This document shows, piece after piece, positions 27,110 to 37,564 of a DNA stretch of 64,000 nt (positions are counted from its first letter, which is position 1; every line of letters begins with the position of its first letter). The notes beneath the pieces were generated by a model that saw only the letters and a program-made list of their open reading frames with translations, was not told the DNA's origin and did not search any database. Source of the DNA: an uncultured Planctomycetota bacterium (lineage in GTDB: Bacteria > Planctomycetota > Phycisphaerae > SM23-33); assembly GCA_903892515.1 (NCBI GenBank), contig CAITIS010000102.1:1-64000 (forward strand), read 5' to 3'. A program made the position numbers and the translations under genes.

Positions 27110-29587
27110 ATGTCGTCCACGTCTAGGTCCAGACGCCGTCGTTGCACGAACGTCTCTTCGTCCAGCATGATGGAAACCCTTGAACCGCGGCTGTTGCTTT
27201 CGGGGCTGCCGGCGTTCGTGAACACTGGCATTGGCGGCGGCGGGGCCATGTTCCAGGTCACCGTCTCGCCCTACGATCAGAACTACGTCCAACTGGCCTG
27301 CGACATGAGCGGCGACTACCGCACGCTCGACGGCGGGGCCTCGTGGGAGCTTGCCCCCTTCAAACAGATAGGCTCCTCCTACAACGTGCGGCCGGCCTTT
27401 TCTTTGACCAAGACGTATTGGGCCGACTCGTACCAGAACCTGTTTTACGTCAGTTCGGACAAGGGCGCGACGTGGATCAACATGTCGACGAGCGCCTCTG
27501 GCACGATCCAGTACATCGGCGCCATCAGCGGCAGCCCCGACAAGGTCTTCCTGGGCACCAGCACCGGGCTGTGGCAGAGCCTCAATGGCGGCACGACGTG
27601 GACCCAGGTCGCCACGGGCAGCTGCACCGGCATCACGACCGTGGGCTCCAACTACATCTATGCCGTGCTGGGGACCACGCTCAAGCAGAGCAGTGACGGC
27701 GGCGCGACGTGGAACACGCTTACCGTCACCGGCGCCGGCACGCACGCGCTCAAGCGCGTGGCAGCCGCGCAGAGCGGCTCCAATCAGCCATACGTGTTCG
27801 TCATCGGCGACCAGGTGGGCGTTATCCGCTCCACCGACGGCGGGGCGACCTGGGGCACTGTCCAGGGCTGGAACAACCAGGGCGAGATACTGATTTCCCC
27901 GGGCCAGACGCAGAAGGTCTGGACCTGCCAGACCAAACAGAGCTACGACTCCGTCTGGGTCTCTGGCAACGGCGGCACGAGTTGGACGAGCACCTTCAAC
28001 TTTTCCACCAACGTGACCAAGTCCTGGGTGCAGCCCGTGCTGCACTGGGGCTACGTGATCGACGACGGCGGCCTGGGCGTGGGCACGGACCCGAACACGG
28101 CCTATATCGTCACGCAGGAGGCAGTCTACAAGACCACCAATGGCGGGACGAGCTGGGTCCAGGACATCGACACCAACGTCGGCGGGAGCGTCTACAAGTC
28201 CATCGGCCTGGAAGTCTCCGCCTGCTATAACTATCAGTGGGATCCGAATAATCACAGTAATCAGTTCGCCAGCTTCGGCGATTTCGGGCTGATTCGCAGC
28301 AGCGACGGTGGGAGCACGTGGCAGTGGTCAGAGAGCGGCAACCCCTGGCCAAACAGTACGTATGCAGTCGTGTTTGATCCCAGCGTCCCCAACAAGATTT
28401 ATGCGGCCGCCAGCAGCGCGCACCAGATCCCGACGTGGATCGACATCAACGACGTCGGCAGCCTTGGCGGCGGCGTGATTGTCAGCACCAACGACGGCGC
28501 CAACTGGAGCAAGCTGGGCACGGGACTGCCGAATGAGGCATGCACGGGCTTGGTGCTCGACCCGACCTCGCCGCCCTCGGCGCGCGTGCTGTACGCCAGC
28601 ATGTATAACAGCGGCGTGTGGAAGTCCAGTGACGGCGGGGCCACGTGGGTCGCCAAGCCCGGCGTCGGCTTCTCCGACAACCACCACGCCGCGCGGCTCT
28701 ACCGCGACGGGGCCACGGGCTACCTGTACTGTGTGGTGACGGCCTTCCGCGTCAACAACACCTTCACCAAGGGCGGGCTGTTCCGCTCCACTAATGGTGG
28801 CGATACATGGACGGATCTGACTAATCGGCAGTTCGCCTGGCCGACGGACGTGGCGGTGGTGGATTCCAACACGATGTATCTCAGTGCGGCCACCGGCGGC
28901 GGTTATGCCCAAGGCGGCGCCTGGAAGACCACCAACGGCGGGGCAACGTGGACGCGCGTCCTGTCGGAGTCGCTGATCTCTACCTACCATGCACCGACGT
29001 TCACACAGTCCATGACCGTGGCTGTGTACCCTGACAACCCGAACATCGTCTATTGCGGCACGGACCTCCAAGGGCTGTGGGTGAGCCAGGACGCCGGCAT
29101 GACCTGGGCACCGTTCACCAACCTGCAGTTCGGCTCCATAAGCAAGATCGCCTTCGACCCCACCGATCACACCCAGATGTACCTGTGCAGCGGCGGCGCG
29201 GGCATCTTCCACGGTTACTACTTGCCGGCCCTGCCAGGCGACGCCAACGCCGACGGCAACGTCAACTTCAGAGATTACATCGTCCTGGAAGGCAACTTCG
29301 GCAAGACGGGCGTGAGCTTCGCCGGCGGAGATTTCAACGGCGACAACGTAGTCAATTTCAAGGACTACATCATTCTGGAATCCAACTTCGGCACGACCAT
29401 CTATTCTGCGCCGTCGGTCGCTCCGTCCCTTGCCCCGCTGTCGGCGAGCGTCAGCACGACGGTTGTGTCGGCGTCGGTGGAGCAGGCTCGCCAGTTCCTG
29501 CTGCCGATTGCGGGCACGTCGTCCCTGAAATTCGCCAACAAGTTGGCACTGTTTCACCTGGGCAGGCCGCTCGACAAGTCGCTGTAA
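27110..29587 (+). CDS. LEPRxLL-type secreted BNR/sialidase-like (GH74-like propeller) protein with C-terminal dockerin
   Basis: METLEPRLLLSG; repeated SSDGGATW/STDGGATWG Asp-box motifs; CDMSGDYRTLDGGASW; GDANADGNVNFRDYIVLEGNFG / GDFNGDNVVNFKDYIILESNFG. Confidence 0.88.
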   Translation: MSSTSRSRRRRCTNVSSSSMMETLEPRLLLSGLPAFVNTGIGGGGAMFQVTVSPYDQNYVQLACDMSGDYRTLDGGASWELAPFKQIGSSYNVRPAFSLTKTYWADSYQNLFYVSSDKGATWINMSTSASGTIQYIGAISGSPDKVFLGTSTGLWQSLNGGTTWTQVATGSCTGITTVGSNYIYAVLGTTLKQSSDGGATWNTLTVTGAGTHALKRVAAAQSGSNQPYVFVIGDQVGVIRSTDGGATWGTVQGWNNQGEILISPGQTQKVWTCQTKQSYDSVWVSGNGGTSWTSTFNFSTNVTKSWVQPVLHWGYVIDDGGLGVGTDPNTAYIVTQEAVYKTTNGGTSWVQDIDTNVGGSVYKSIGLEVSACYNYQWDPNNHSNQFASFGDFGLIRSSDGGSTWQWSESGNPWPNSTYAVVFDPSVPNKIYAAASSAHQIPTWIDINDVGSLGGGVIVSTNDGANWSKLGTGLPNEACTGLVLDPTSPPSARVLYASMYNSGVWKSSDGGATWVAKPGVGFSDNHHAARLYRDGATGYLYCVVTAFRVNNTFTKGGLFRSTNGGDTWTDLTNRQFAWPTDVAVVDSNTMYLSAATGGGYAQGGAWKTTNGGATWTRVLSESLISTYHAPTFTQSMTVAVYPDNPNIVYCGTDLQGLWVSQDAGMTWAPFTNLQFGSISKIAFDPTDHTQMYLCSGGAGIFHGYYLPALPGDANADGNVNFRDYIVLEGNFGKTGVSFAGGDFNGDNVVNFKDYIILESNFGTTIYSAPSVAPSLAPLSASVSTTVVSASVEQARQFLLPIAGTSSLKFANKLALFHLGRPLDKSL

Positions 29588-29695
29588 TCGATCGGAGAGC
29601 CGGCATGTTCGCGCGGCTTGTCTGCCGGCAAGGCCTGCGGACCTCAGGTAGGTCGGGCAGAAGCCCGACGACTTGTGCCCACAGGTGACGTCGGG

Positions 29696-29732
29696 CGTGG
29701 TTGCTCCGCTTCGCTGCGCAAACCACGGCACC
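29696..29732. repeat. CGTGGTT...AACCACGGCACC dispersed hairpin repeat, copy 2
   Basis: cgtggttgctccgcttcgctgcgcaaaccacggcacc. Confidence 0.85.
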
Positions 29733-29999
29733 CTGACGCGCGGGTCCCGCCAACTCGCTCGGTGCAACATGGTCACGCCAACAACGCCAACAAACGCCAG
29801 CAGCCTGACCATGCCAGCCTCCCGAATCGGTTCTCTACGCACCAGGCCATATTCTCTACCCTATGCCCCACGACCTATGCCATACGACCTGCCGTAACAC
29901 CCGCACTTTGCACCGCGCTGGCGGACATTCGCGCTGGCGGCCTCTTGCCAGGAAGCCCCGGCTGCGATACAGTGCTCCTTTCCAAAATTGAGGTCCCTG

Positions 30000-31247
<1,248 letters not shown>

Positions 31248-31248
31248 G

Positions 31249-31276
31249 GTCGTAGGTCGTAGGTCATAGGTCGTAG
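31249..31276. repeat. Heptanucleotide array (AGGTCGT)n
   Basis: aggtcgt aggtcgt aggtcat aggtcgt. Confidence 0.9.
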
Positions 31277-31399
31277 TCGTTATGCGGCTGTCTGCGCCTG
31301 CTTTGCAGGGCAAGGCGAAGGGAGTCAGGATTGCGAGCTTCTGGCTACGTGCTGCGTGGTGCGAAGCGTACGTCCGGCCGTTGTGTTGCCGTTGTTCCC

Positions 31400-31432
31400 T
31401 ACGACCTATGACCTACGACCTACGACCTGATT
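31400..31432. repeat. Heptanucleotide array (CTACGAC)n, inverse complement of the 31249 array
   Basis: ctacgac ctatgac ctacgac ctacgac. Confidence 0.9.
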
Positions 31433-31435
31433 TCT

Positions 31436-32464
31436 ATGCGAAGCATCTACCGCATCCTGGACGCCAACTTTAACCGCAGCCGCGAGGCCTTGCGGGTGGT
31501 CGAGGATTTCGCCCGCTTCCTGCTCGATGACGCCGCCCTGGCCGGCATCGCCAAGGATCTCCGCAGCGACTTGGCGCAGGTGCTGCAAGCCCTGCCCGCT
31601 GACGAACTGCTGGCGGATCGCGACACCCCCGGCGACGTCGGCACGGAATTGACCAGCCCTGTCGAGGCCGCGCGATCCGACGCCCCTGCCGTCGCCACGG
31701 CCGCGTGCAAGCGGCTCTCCGAAGCCCTGCGCACGCTGGAAGAATATGCCAAGATCGTCGCGCCCGCCCAAGCCCCCCGCCTGGAGAGAATGCGCTACGC
31801 CAGCTACACGCTGGAGCAGCGACTCGCCCATCGCATCGCTGTCGGCGACCGCTTCGCCCGCGTGAAGCTCTATGTCCTGCTGACCAGCCGGCTATGTCGG
31901 CAGGACGTGCTTGCGACGGCATCGGCCGTGCTGGAGGGCGGGGCCGAGTGCATACAGCTTCGTGAAAAAGACATGCCCCACGGCCAGTTGCTTGGGTTGG
32001 CGGGCAAGCTGCGCGAGTTGACGCAGCGGCGCGGTGCACTGTTCATCCTGAACGACCGGGCAGACATTGCGGCCCTGGTCGGCGCCGATGGCGTGCATGT
32101 GGGACAGGACGATCTGCCCATATCGGCCGCTCGCAAACTGCTGCCGCTGGCGGGGCTGGTGGGCCAATCCACGCACAACGTCGGTCAGGCTCACGCAGCT
32201 GTGGCGGCTGGAGCCGATTACATCGGCGTCGGGCCGATGTTCGCCACGCAAACCAAGGACGCCGGGCCGCTGGCGGGGCTGGAGTACATGCGGCAGGTCG
32301 CCAGCGAGATCGCCCTGCCCCACGTGGCCATCGGCGGCATCTCGGCCGAGAACGTCAAGGACGTCATCGCCGCTGGCGCCAAGGCGGTGGCCGTTTGCTC
32401 CTCTGTCATCTCCGACGCCGACCCCGCCCGCGCCGCCGCTGCCATCCGACGCCAGATTCCCTGA
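31436..32464 (+). CDS. thiE: Thiamine-phosphate synthase with N-terminal extension domain
   Basis: IQLREKDMPHGQLL, LFILNDRADIAALVGADGVHVGQDDLP, GQSTHNVGQAHAAVAAGADYIGVGPMFATQTKDAG. Confidence 0.93.
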   Translation: MRSIYRILDANFNRSREALRVVEDFARFLLDDAALAGIAKDLRSDLAQVLQALPADELLADRDTPGDVGTELTSPVEAARSDAPAVATAACKRLSEALRTLEEYAKIVAPAQAPRLERMRYASYTLEQRLAHRIAVGDRFARVKLYVLLTSRLCRQDVLATASAVLEGGAECIQLREKDMPHGQLLGLAGKLRELTQRRGALFILNDRADIAALVGADGVHVGQDDLPISAARKLLPLAGLVGQSTHNVGQAHAAVAAGADYIGVGPMFATQTKDAGPLAGLEYMRQVASEIALPHVAIGGISAENVKDVIAAGAKAVAVCSSVISDADPARAAAAIRRQIP

Positions 32465-32762
32465 AGCACCTGTCGCCGGTCGGAAGCGAGAGATGAGGCC
32501 CATGCGTTAGGGAATGTGTGCCCATAGGTCAGACGATGGGTGCCATAGGTTGGGCCGCGCTGTTGCGGCACTACCTATGCGGGACGTCGAACATGGCCAG
32601 CGTCGCCTCGCCGCCGGCTCAGCGACTCAGGCCATGACGCCCGGGTCAGCCCCATACAGAACCTTTAACAGCCGAGGGCGGCTGTGCCACGGGGACGCCA
32701 CGCGGGCGCCATACGGATGTCACACGAATGTCACGCCCTTGACTTTCCTCGCGTCTTGCCGC

Positions 32763-35663
32763 ATGAATTACCGCATGAAACCGAATCCAAATGATTTTCG
32801 CGTTCGGGCCGAGCAGATTCGCAACCTCGATATCGCCATTCCCGTCGGAAGCATCGGCGGGTACGGCCCCAACGGCGAGGTGATCTATCTTCGTCAGCCC
32901 GCCGCCGCACCGGCCGTGCTGATCGACACCCGCGACAACGTCAAGGCCACCTTCGCCGCCAACGGCTCGGTCGCCTTCGTCGTCACCCGCCCCGAGGGCT
33001 GGGAAATCCCCGTGCTCAGCGGCAGCTTCGACATCTTCGAGAAGCGTGAGATGGGCACGCTGTCGGGCAACGTCTGGCTGGACCTGACCGACCGGAGCGG
33101 CAAGGGCAAGGGCCTCAGCCGGATCGTCTCGCTGGTCAATCCCTCGCTCGAGGTCAACCTGCCGGCCAAGTCGCGTAAGATCGTCAAACTCGAACGGCCG
33201 GTACGTGAGATCTTCTATTGCGCCGACGTTGACGCCGGCGAGGGCGTCGCTTTCACCTCGGTGCTGCGGATGTCGCTGGTCGTCACGCCGGCCGGTCCTG
33301 CCATCCTGCGGCAAGTGTACCTGCGCAACACCGGCAGAAAGGCCATCACCGGCAACCTGTGGGGATTCTTTAATCTCCACGGCACGCAGAAACGCGTCTA
33401 CGATAAGGAAATCTGGTACGACATGGGCCTGCCGCTCTCGCCGGCTGAGACCGTTAGCTCCTGCACCGTGCCGTACACCGACATCGTCCAGGTCAAGCGC
33501 GTCAGTTCCGCCGTCACGCCGGGCTTCAAGCCGGTGGCCGCCACGTGCAGCTACCTGTCCTTCGTGGGCGACAGCGGGCAATTCTCGCTGCTGCCTGAGG
33601 CGGTCAAACGCGGCGAGCTGAGCGAGGCCAAGAAGTACGGCGGCTTCAACCGCTTCACGGCCCCGACCATCGCGGCCAACCAGTTCAGCGTGAACCTGCC
33701 GGCGGGAAAGAGCGCCTGCCTGGAGCAGTCGCTGCTGTACGTGGCCAACGAGGCTATCGTCGGGAAGTTCCGCACCGATTCCAGTGCGCCCAAGCCCGGT
33801 TTTGTCGCGGCCAAGGCTCGCTACCTCCAGGCCGCCAAGCAGCTCACCCGCCGCACGCCGGACGTGGCCGCCATCGCGGCCGTCAAGCCCGCCAGCGAGG
33901 AAGGCATCGCCCGCTACTTCCACGTGGAATTGCCCACGCAGCAGGGCGAGGCGGAATTCATCAACTCCGTCTGGGCGAGCATGCCCGACATGTATGGGCG
34001 AAATTACGGCGGCAAGATCGCCGACGGCGTCGAGCTGCCCTTCCGCGACCGCTGCCAGGACCTCCGGCCAGTGATCGCGCTGTTCCCTGGCCGGGTGCGC
34101 GAGGACTTGGTTCATGCCGCCGGCTTCATGTACCAGACGAGCGAAACGCCCATCTCCACCAAGAAGCGGTTGACGCTGCTGGAAAAACTCCACGGCTGCT
34201 ACCCGCGGCAGATCGCCAGCCTGTGGCTGGACCGGCGTGGGGCGATCTTCAACGATAATCGCCCCTTCGCCGATAGCGCCATCTGGCTCGTCGAGACCAT
34301 CATCCGCTACGTCCGCGAGACCGGCGACGTGTCCATCCTGCTCGAAGAAGCCACCACGGTCGAGTTCGCCGACGTGGCCAATCCCATCAGCATCCGCGGC
34401 GGCAAGAAGCGGCAGACCATCATCGAGGCCATGCTGCAAATCCTGGCCATGTACGAGCGGCTGTGTACGGATTCGCCGTATGGCATGGTGCAGATCCTGT
34501 ACGGCGACTGGGCCGACCCGGTGGACCTGTTCGGCACTGACCGCATCGGCGATGCCACGCGGCGCGGCTATGGCCGGGGCGTAAGCGTCCGGCTGTCGGC
34601 GCACGTGTTCGTCGTGGCGCTGCAGGCGATCGACGCGCTGGGCATTCCGGCCGTGGCCGAGACCGTCGCTGGCGCCCTGCCGCTGGATGAGGCCGTCGAG
34701 GCCCTGAAGGCTTTCGCCAACCGGCTGCGCAGTTCGACGATCAAGTATGCGTGGGAAGATGCCCGCGGCAAGAAGGCCGGCGCGGGCTTCATCGACTCGA
34801 TTCACGAACTCAAGAAGGACGGCAAGGCGCCGAAGCTGGCCAAGGGCGAGATCGGCTACACGCTGGGCTCGATGAACCCCAAGCGCGAGTTCGACGGCGT
34901 GCCGCGCCGCGTGCTGACCACGATGGCGTACGGCCTGCGGATGCTCACGGCTGAGCGCGAGTACTTGAAGCCCCTGCCCGACCGCCAGGCCAAGATCAAG
35001 GCCCTGCTGAAGACCGTCGACGAACTGGCGTATCAGAAGGACGTGGGCCTGAAGCTCTACACCACCGCCCTGGCCAACAGCACGACCACGCTGCGGTACG
35101 TCGGCAGGATGGGCCTGCTGCCCACCGGCTGTGCGGAAAACGGCGAATACCATCACGCCCAGTCGTTCATGCACCGCTTCCGGCTGGACGTGCCGGGCCA
35201 GGCCGACCGGACGTGGAGCCAGTTCCGCGAGATTCTCTCCGTCACGCGCGATGGAAAACTCATGGGCCCCTTTGACAGCCTGACCAACTCCTACGCCAGC
35301 GACCCCAGCGACCCGTACTTCGGCGCGGGCATGATCTTCGGCCTGTCGGGCACGGCCGACCTGGCGATCGAGACGGCCGAAAAGATCGTGGGCATCGACC
35401 TGGACCTGGTCGACGAGCGGCGCGCCAACCTGCGAATCACGCCCACGCTGCCCAAGCACTTCGAGCAGACACTGTCCTTCCAGCGCGTGATTCATCAGTG
35501 CGTTTCCAAGGGCAAGTACCGCGAGATTCCGCTGCACGTGAACATCCGCAAGGCCGGCCGCGGCGAGACCGCCGGCGTCAGCATCAATGGCCGAGCGGCG
35601 GCGAAGGCCGAAATCGCGAACGTGTCGGGCTTCAAGAAGATCGATGTGGAGATTCGGATGTAG
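32763..35663 (+). CDS. GH94-like/cellobiose-phosphorylase-type glycoside enzyme
   Basis: LPFRDRCQDLRPVIALFPG, VQILYGDWADPVDLFG, large beta-sandwich-like N-terminus; internal Met start chosen. Confidence 0.75.
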   Translation: MNYRMKPNPNDFRVRAEQIRNLDIAIPVGSIGGYGPNGEVIYLRQPAAAPAVLIDTRDNVKATFAANGSVAFVVTRPEGWEIPVLSGSFDIFEKREMGTLSGNVWLDLTDRSGKGKGLSRIVSLVNPSLEVNLPAKSRKIVKLERPVREIFYCADVDAGEGVAFTSVLRMSLVVTPAGPAILRQVYLRNTGRKAITGNLWGFFNLHGTQKRVYDKEIWYDMGLPLSPAETVSSCTVPYTDIVQVKRVSSAVTPGFKPVAATCSYLSFVGDSGQFSLLPEAVKRGELSEAKKYGGFNRFTAPTIAANQFSVNLPAGKSACLEQSLLYVANEAIVGKFRTDSSAPKPGFVAAKARYLQAAKQLTRRTPDVAAIAAVKPASEEGIARYFHVELPTQQGEAEFINSVWASMPDMYGRNYGGKIADGVELPFRDRCQDLRPVIALFPGRVREDLVHAAGFMYQTSETPISTKKRLTLLEKLHGCYPRQIASLWLDRRGAIFNDNRPFADSAIWLVETIIRYVRETGDVSILLEEATTVEFADVANPISIRGGKKRQTIIEAMLQILAMYERLCTDSPYGMVQILYGDWADPVDLFGTDRIGDATRRGYGRGVSVRLSAHVFVVALQAIDALGIPAVAETVAGALPLDEAVEALKAFANRLRSSTIKYAWEDARGKKAGAGFIDSIHELKKDGKAPKLAKGEIGYTLGSMNPKREFDGVPRRVLTTMAYGLRMLTAEREYLKPLPDRQAKIKALLKTVDELAYQKDVGLKLYTTALANSTTTLRYVGRMGLLPTGCAENGEYHHAQSFMHRFRLDVPGQADRTWSQFREILSVTRDGKLMGPFDSLTNSYASDPSDPYFGAGMIFGLSGTADLAIETAEKIVGIDLDLVDERRANLRITPTLPKHFEQTLSFQRVIHQCVSKGKYREIPLHVNIRKAGRGETAGVSINGRAAAKAEIANVSGFKKIDVEIRM

Positions 35664-35680
35664 GAACAGTTCCGAGTGGT

Positions 35681-35727
35681 TAGTTCCTAGTTCCTAGTTC
35701 CTAGTTCCTAGTTCCTAGTTCTTAGTT
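35681..35727. repeat. Heptanucleotide array (TAGTTCC)n
   Basis: Five perfect TAGTTCC units plus TAGTTCT TAGTT. Confidence 0.95.
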
Positions 35728-35740
35728 AAACAGCTACAAG

Positions 35741-35772
35741 CGCGGCGAGTCTCCGGACTCGCCGCGTGCTTT
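35741..35772 (+). terminator. Rho-independent terminator downstream of the GH94-like gene
   Basis: CGCGGCGAGTC-TCCG-GACTCGCCGCG followed by TGCTTTTC. Confidence 0.75.
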
Positions 35773-35884
35773 TCGTAAACAGTTGGGACTCGCGGATACG
35801 CTCGGCCCACCCTACAGGATCGCTCGGACAGCACGCCGTCCGCAGAACCCCTCGCGGAGCTCGCGAACCTGCGGACCCTACAAC

Positions 35885-37564
35885 TCACGCGTAGCTGTGC
35901 AGTCCGCTCAGCAGGTAGTTAACGCCGAACCAGGTGAAGGCCATGACCGCACAGCCAATGACCGCCAGCAAGGCCGTCCAAACGCCGCGATTGTCCCGTG
36001 GCAGCACGTATCTAATATGCACGATGAGCAAATAGACCAGGAAAGTTTCCAAGCCCCAGGTTTCCTTGGGATCCCAGCCCCACCACCGGCCCCAGGCGTG
36101 GTCGCCCCAGAACGCCCCCAGGGCCACGCCCACGCCCACCAGCCAGCAGCCAAGCTGGATCAGAATCAAATTCGAGCGGTCCAGGTCCGCCAGCAGCGAT
36201 GCTTCGCGTGCCAGCGCCGCATCGTCCGGGCCACCGGCCAAATCCGCGCCTGCCGATAGCACGCCCTCGCTGCCTTCCTGCTTGCTCACCGCCACGATCA
36301 GGTACGCGATCGAGATCACCAGCGACATGCCGATGACCGCATAGCCGATCATCAACGTAGCCACGTGCCAGGCCAGGATCGGCGTGTTCAGGATGCCGTG
36401 CGGGGCCTCGATCTGCCACCCGACGGCCGTCTGGTTGAAATAGGCCGTCAGCAGCCCCACGCAGGAGAAGATCGACGCCGCCAGCGCGAAGAACCAGCGC
36501 CGCAGCAGAATCTCCAGCACCGTCGCAGCCAGGCAGGACAACACCGCCGCCGTCAGGATCGACTCGTACTGGTTCGTCATCGGCGGCAGGTGCCAGCCCC
36601 GCCCGCTGAGGATCCACCGAATCACAAACCCCGCCAGCAGAAACGCGCTGACCAGCAGGAAGATGACAAACCCGCCCACGCCCCAGCCCTTGCTGCGCAG
36701 CGATACCGCCACCAGCAGCACAATCGTCGCCAGCGCGAAGCCAATCCACGCCAGCGAGAAGCCGGCGACGCGGTTATGGAAGAGTTCCAGCGAACGCTGC
36801 CAGGCCGGCAGCCCCGCCTTCTCGGCCCGAGCGGTCAGATCGATTGCCAGCGACTTCAGCATAGCGTTGGCCTTGTCAGCGTCACGGGCCCGCCAGGCCT
36901 GGCGAAGGTCATCGAATCGCTGCGACAGTTCCGGCTCGGCCTCGCGCAATTCATGGGCGTTGAGGTAGACATCGCCCGACCGCGGCGCCACCAGCCCGAC
37001 CGAGCCGATCTTGACGAAGTCGTCCACGCTCTCCCAGAACCGCCCCAGCGCCGAACGCAGTTTCAGATCATCTTGCAGGGTTATCAGGGCCTGGATATCC
37101 CGGCCAAGCCGGTCCATCCTCAACTCGTTCATCCGCACGCGCCGCTCCCGCACCAGGGCCTGAACGGATTCCTCCGCCATCAGCCCCTCGGGCGGCAAGT
37201 GGCCGGTGGCCCGCAGCATCGTGGCCGTCTCGATGCCCAGCACCGGTAGCAGGCGGTCGCGCAGGACACCCGAGTGCACATCGATTATCGGCTTGTTGAG
37301 GTACGCCCCGGCGTTGAAGTACATCTCCAGGAAGCAAAAGGCCGAGCCGGTGTTGTCGATGCTGCTCTTGCCGTAAAAGCCCGCCACCATGCCGCGAGCG
37401 ACGCTGTCGAGGATCTTCACCCTCCCGGCTTGTTGGGCGGGCAAGAGTTCCCACGCCCGCGCGTCCACCTTGGCGGCGAAGTCGCGCGTGGCCTGGTCGA
37501 AGACCTGGGCCGACGCCAAGCCCCCAAGCAGCGCCAGCATCAAAGTAATCAGTACCGACTTCAT
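35885..37564 (-). CDS. ccsA: Cytochrome c biogenesis protein, CcsA type, with N-terminal extra-cytoplasmic extension
   Basis: WGDHAWGRWWGWDPKETWGLETFLVYLLIVHIRY; signal peptide MKSVLITLMLALLGGLASAQ. Confidence 0.92.
   Translation of the reverse strand: MKSVLITLMLALLGGLASAQVFDQATRDFAAKVDARAWELLPAQQAGRVKILDSVARGMVAGFYGKSSIDNTGSAFCFLEMYFNAGAYLNKPIIDVHSGVLRDRLLPVLGIETATMLRATGHLPPEGLMAEESVQALVRERRVRMNELRMDRLGRDIQALITLQDDLKLRSALGRFWESVDDFVKIGSVGLVAPRSGDVYLNAHELREAEPELSQRFDDLRQAWRARDADKANAMLKSLAIDLTARAEKAGLPAWQRSLELFHNRVAGFSLAWIGFALATIVLLVAVSLRSKGWGVGGFVIFLLVSAFLLAGFVIRWILSGRGWHLPPMTNQYESILTAAVLSCLAATVLEILLRRWFFALAASIFSCVGLLTAYFNQTAVGWQIEAPHGILNTPILAWHVATLMIGYAVIGMSLVISIAYLIVAVSKQEGSEGVLSAGADLAGGPDDAALAREASLLADLDRSNLILIQLGCWLVGVGVALGAFWGDHAWGRWWGWDPKETWGLETFLVYLLIVHIRYVLPRDNRGVWTALLAVIGCAVMAFTWFGVNYLLSGLHSYA

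Noticed and set aside
31399-31440. Possible TPP riboswitch ahead of thiE (ACCTGATT near the ATG)
   Set aside because: ACCTGAT comes from the heptad array; no CTGAGA partner motif or helices upstream
32646-35537. 963-aa minus-strand ORF antisense to the GH94-like gene
   Set aside because: Low stop frequency in high-GC antisense frame; Gly/Arg/Gln/His-rich translation with no recognisable motifs; the + strand product is coherent
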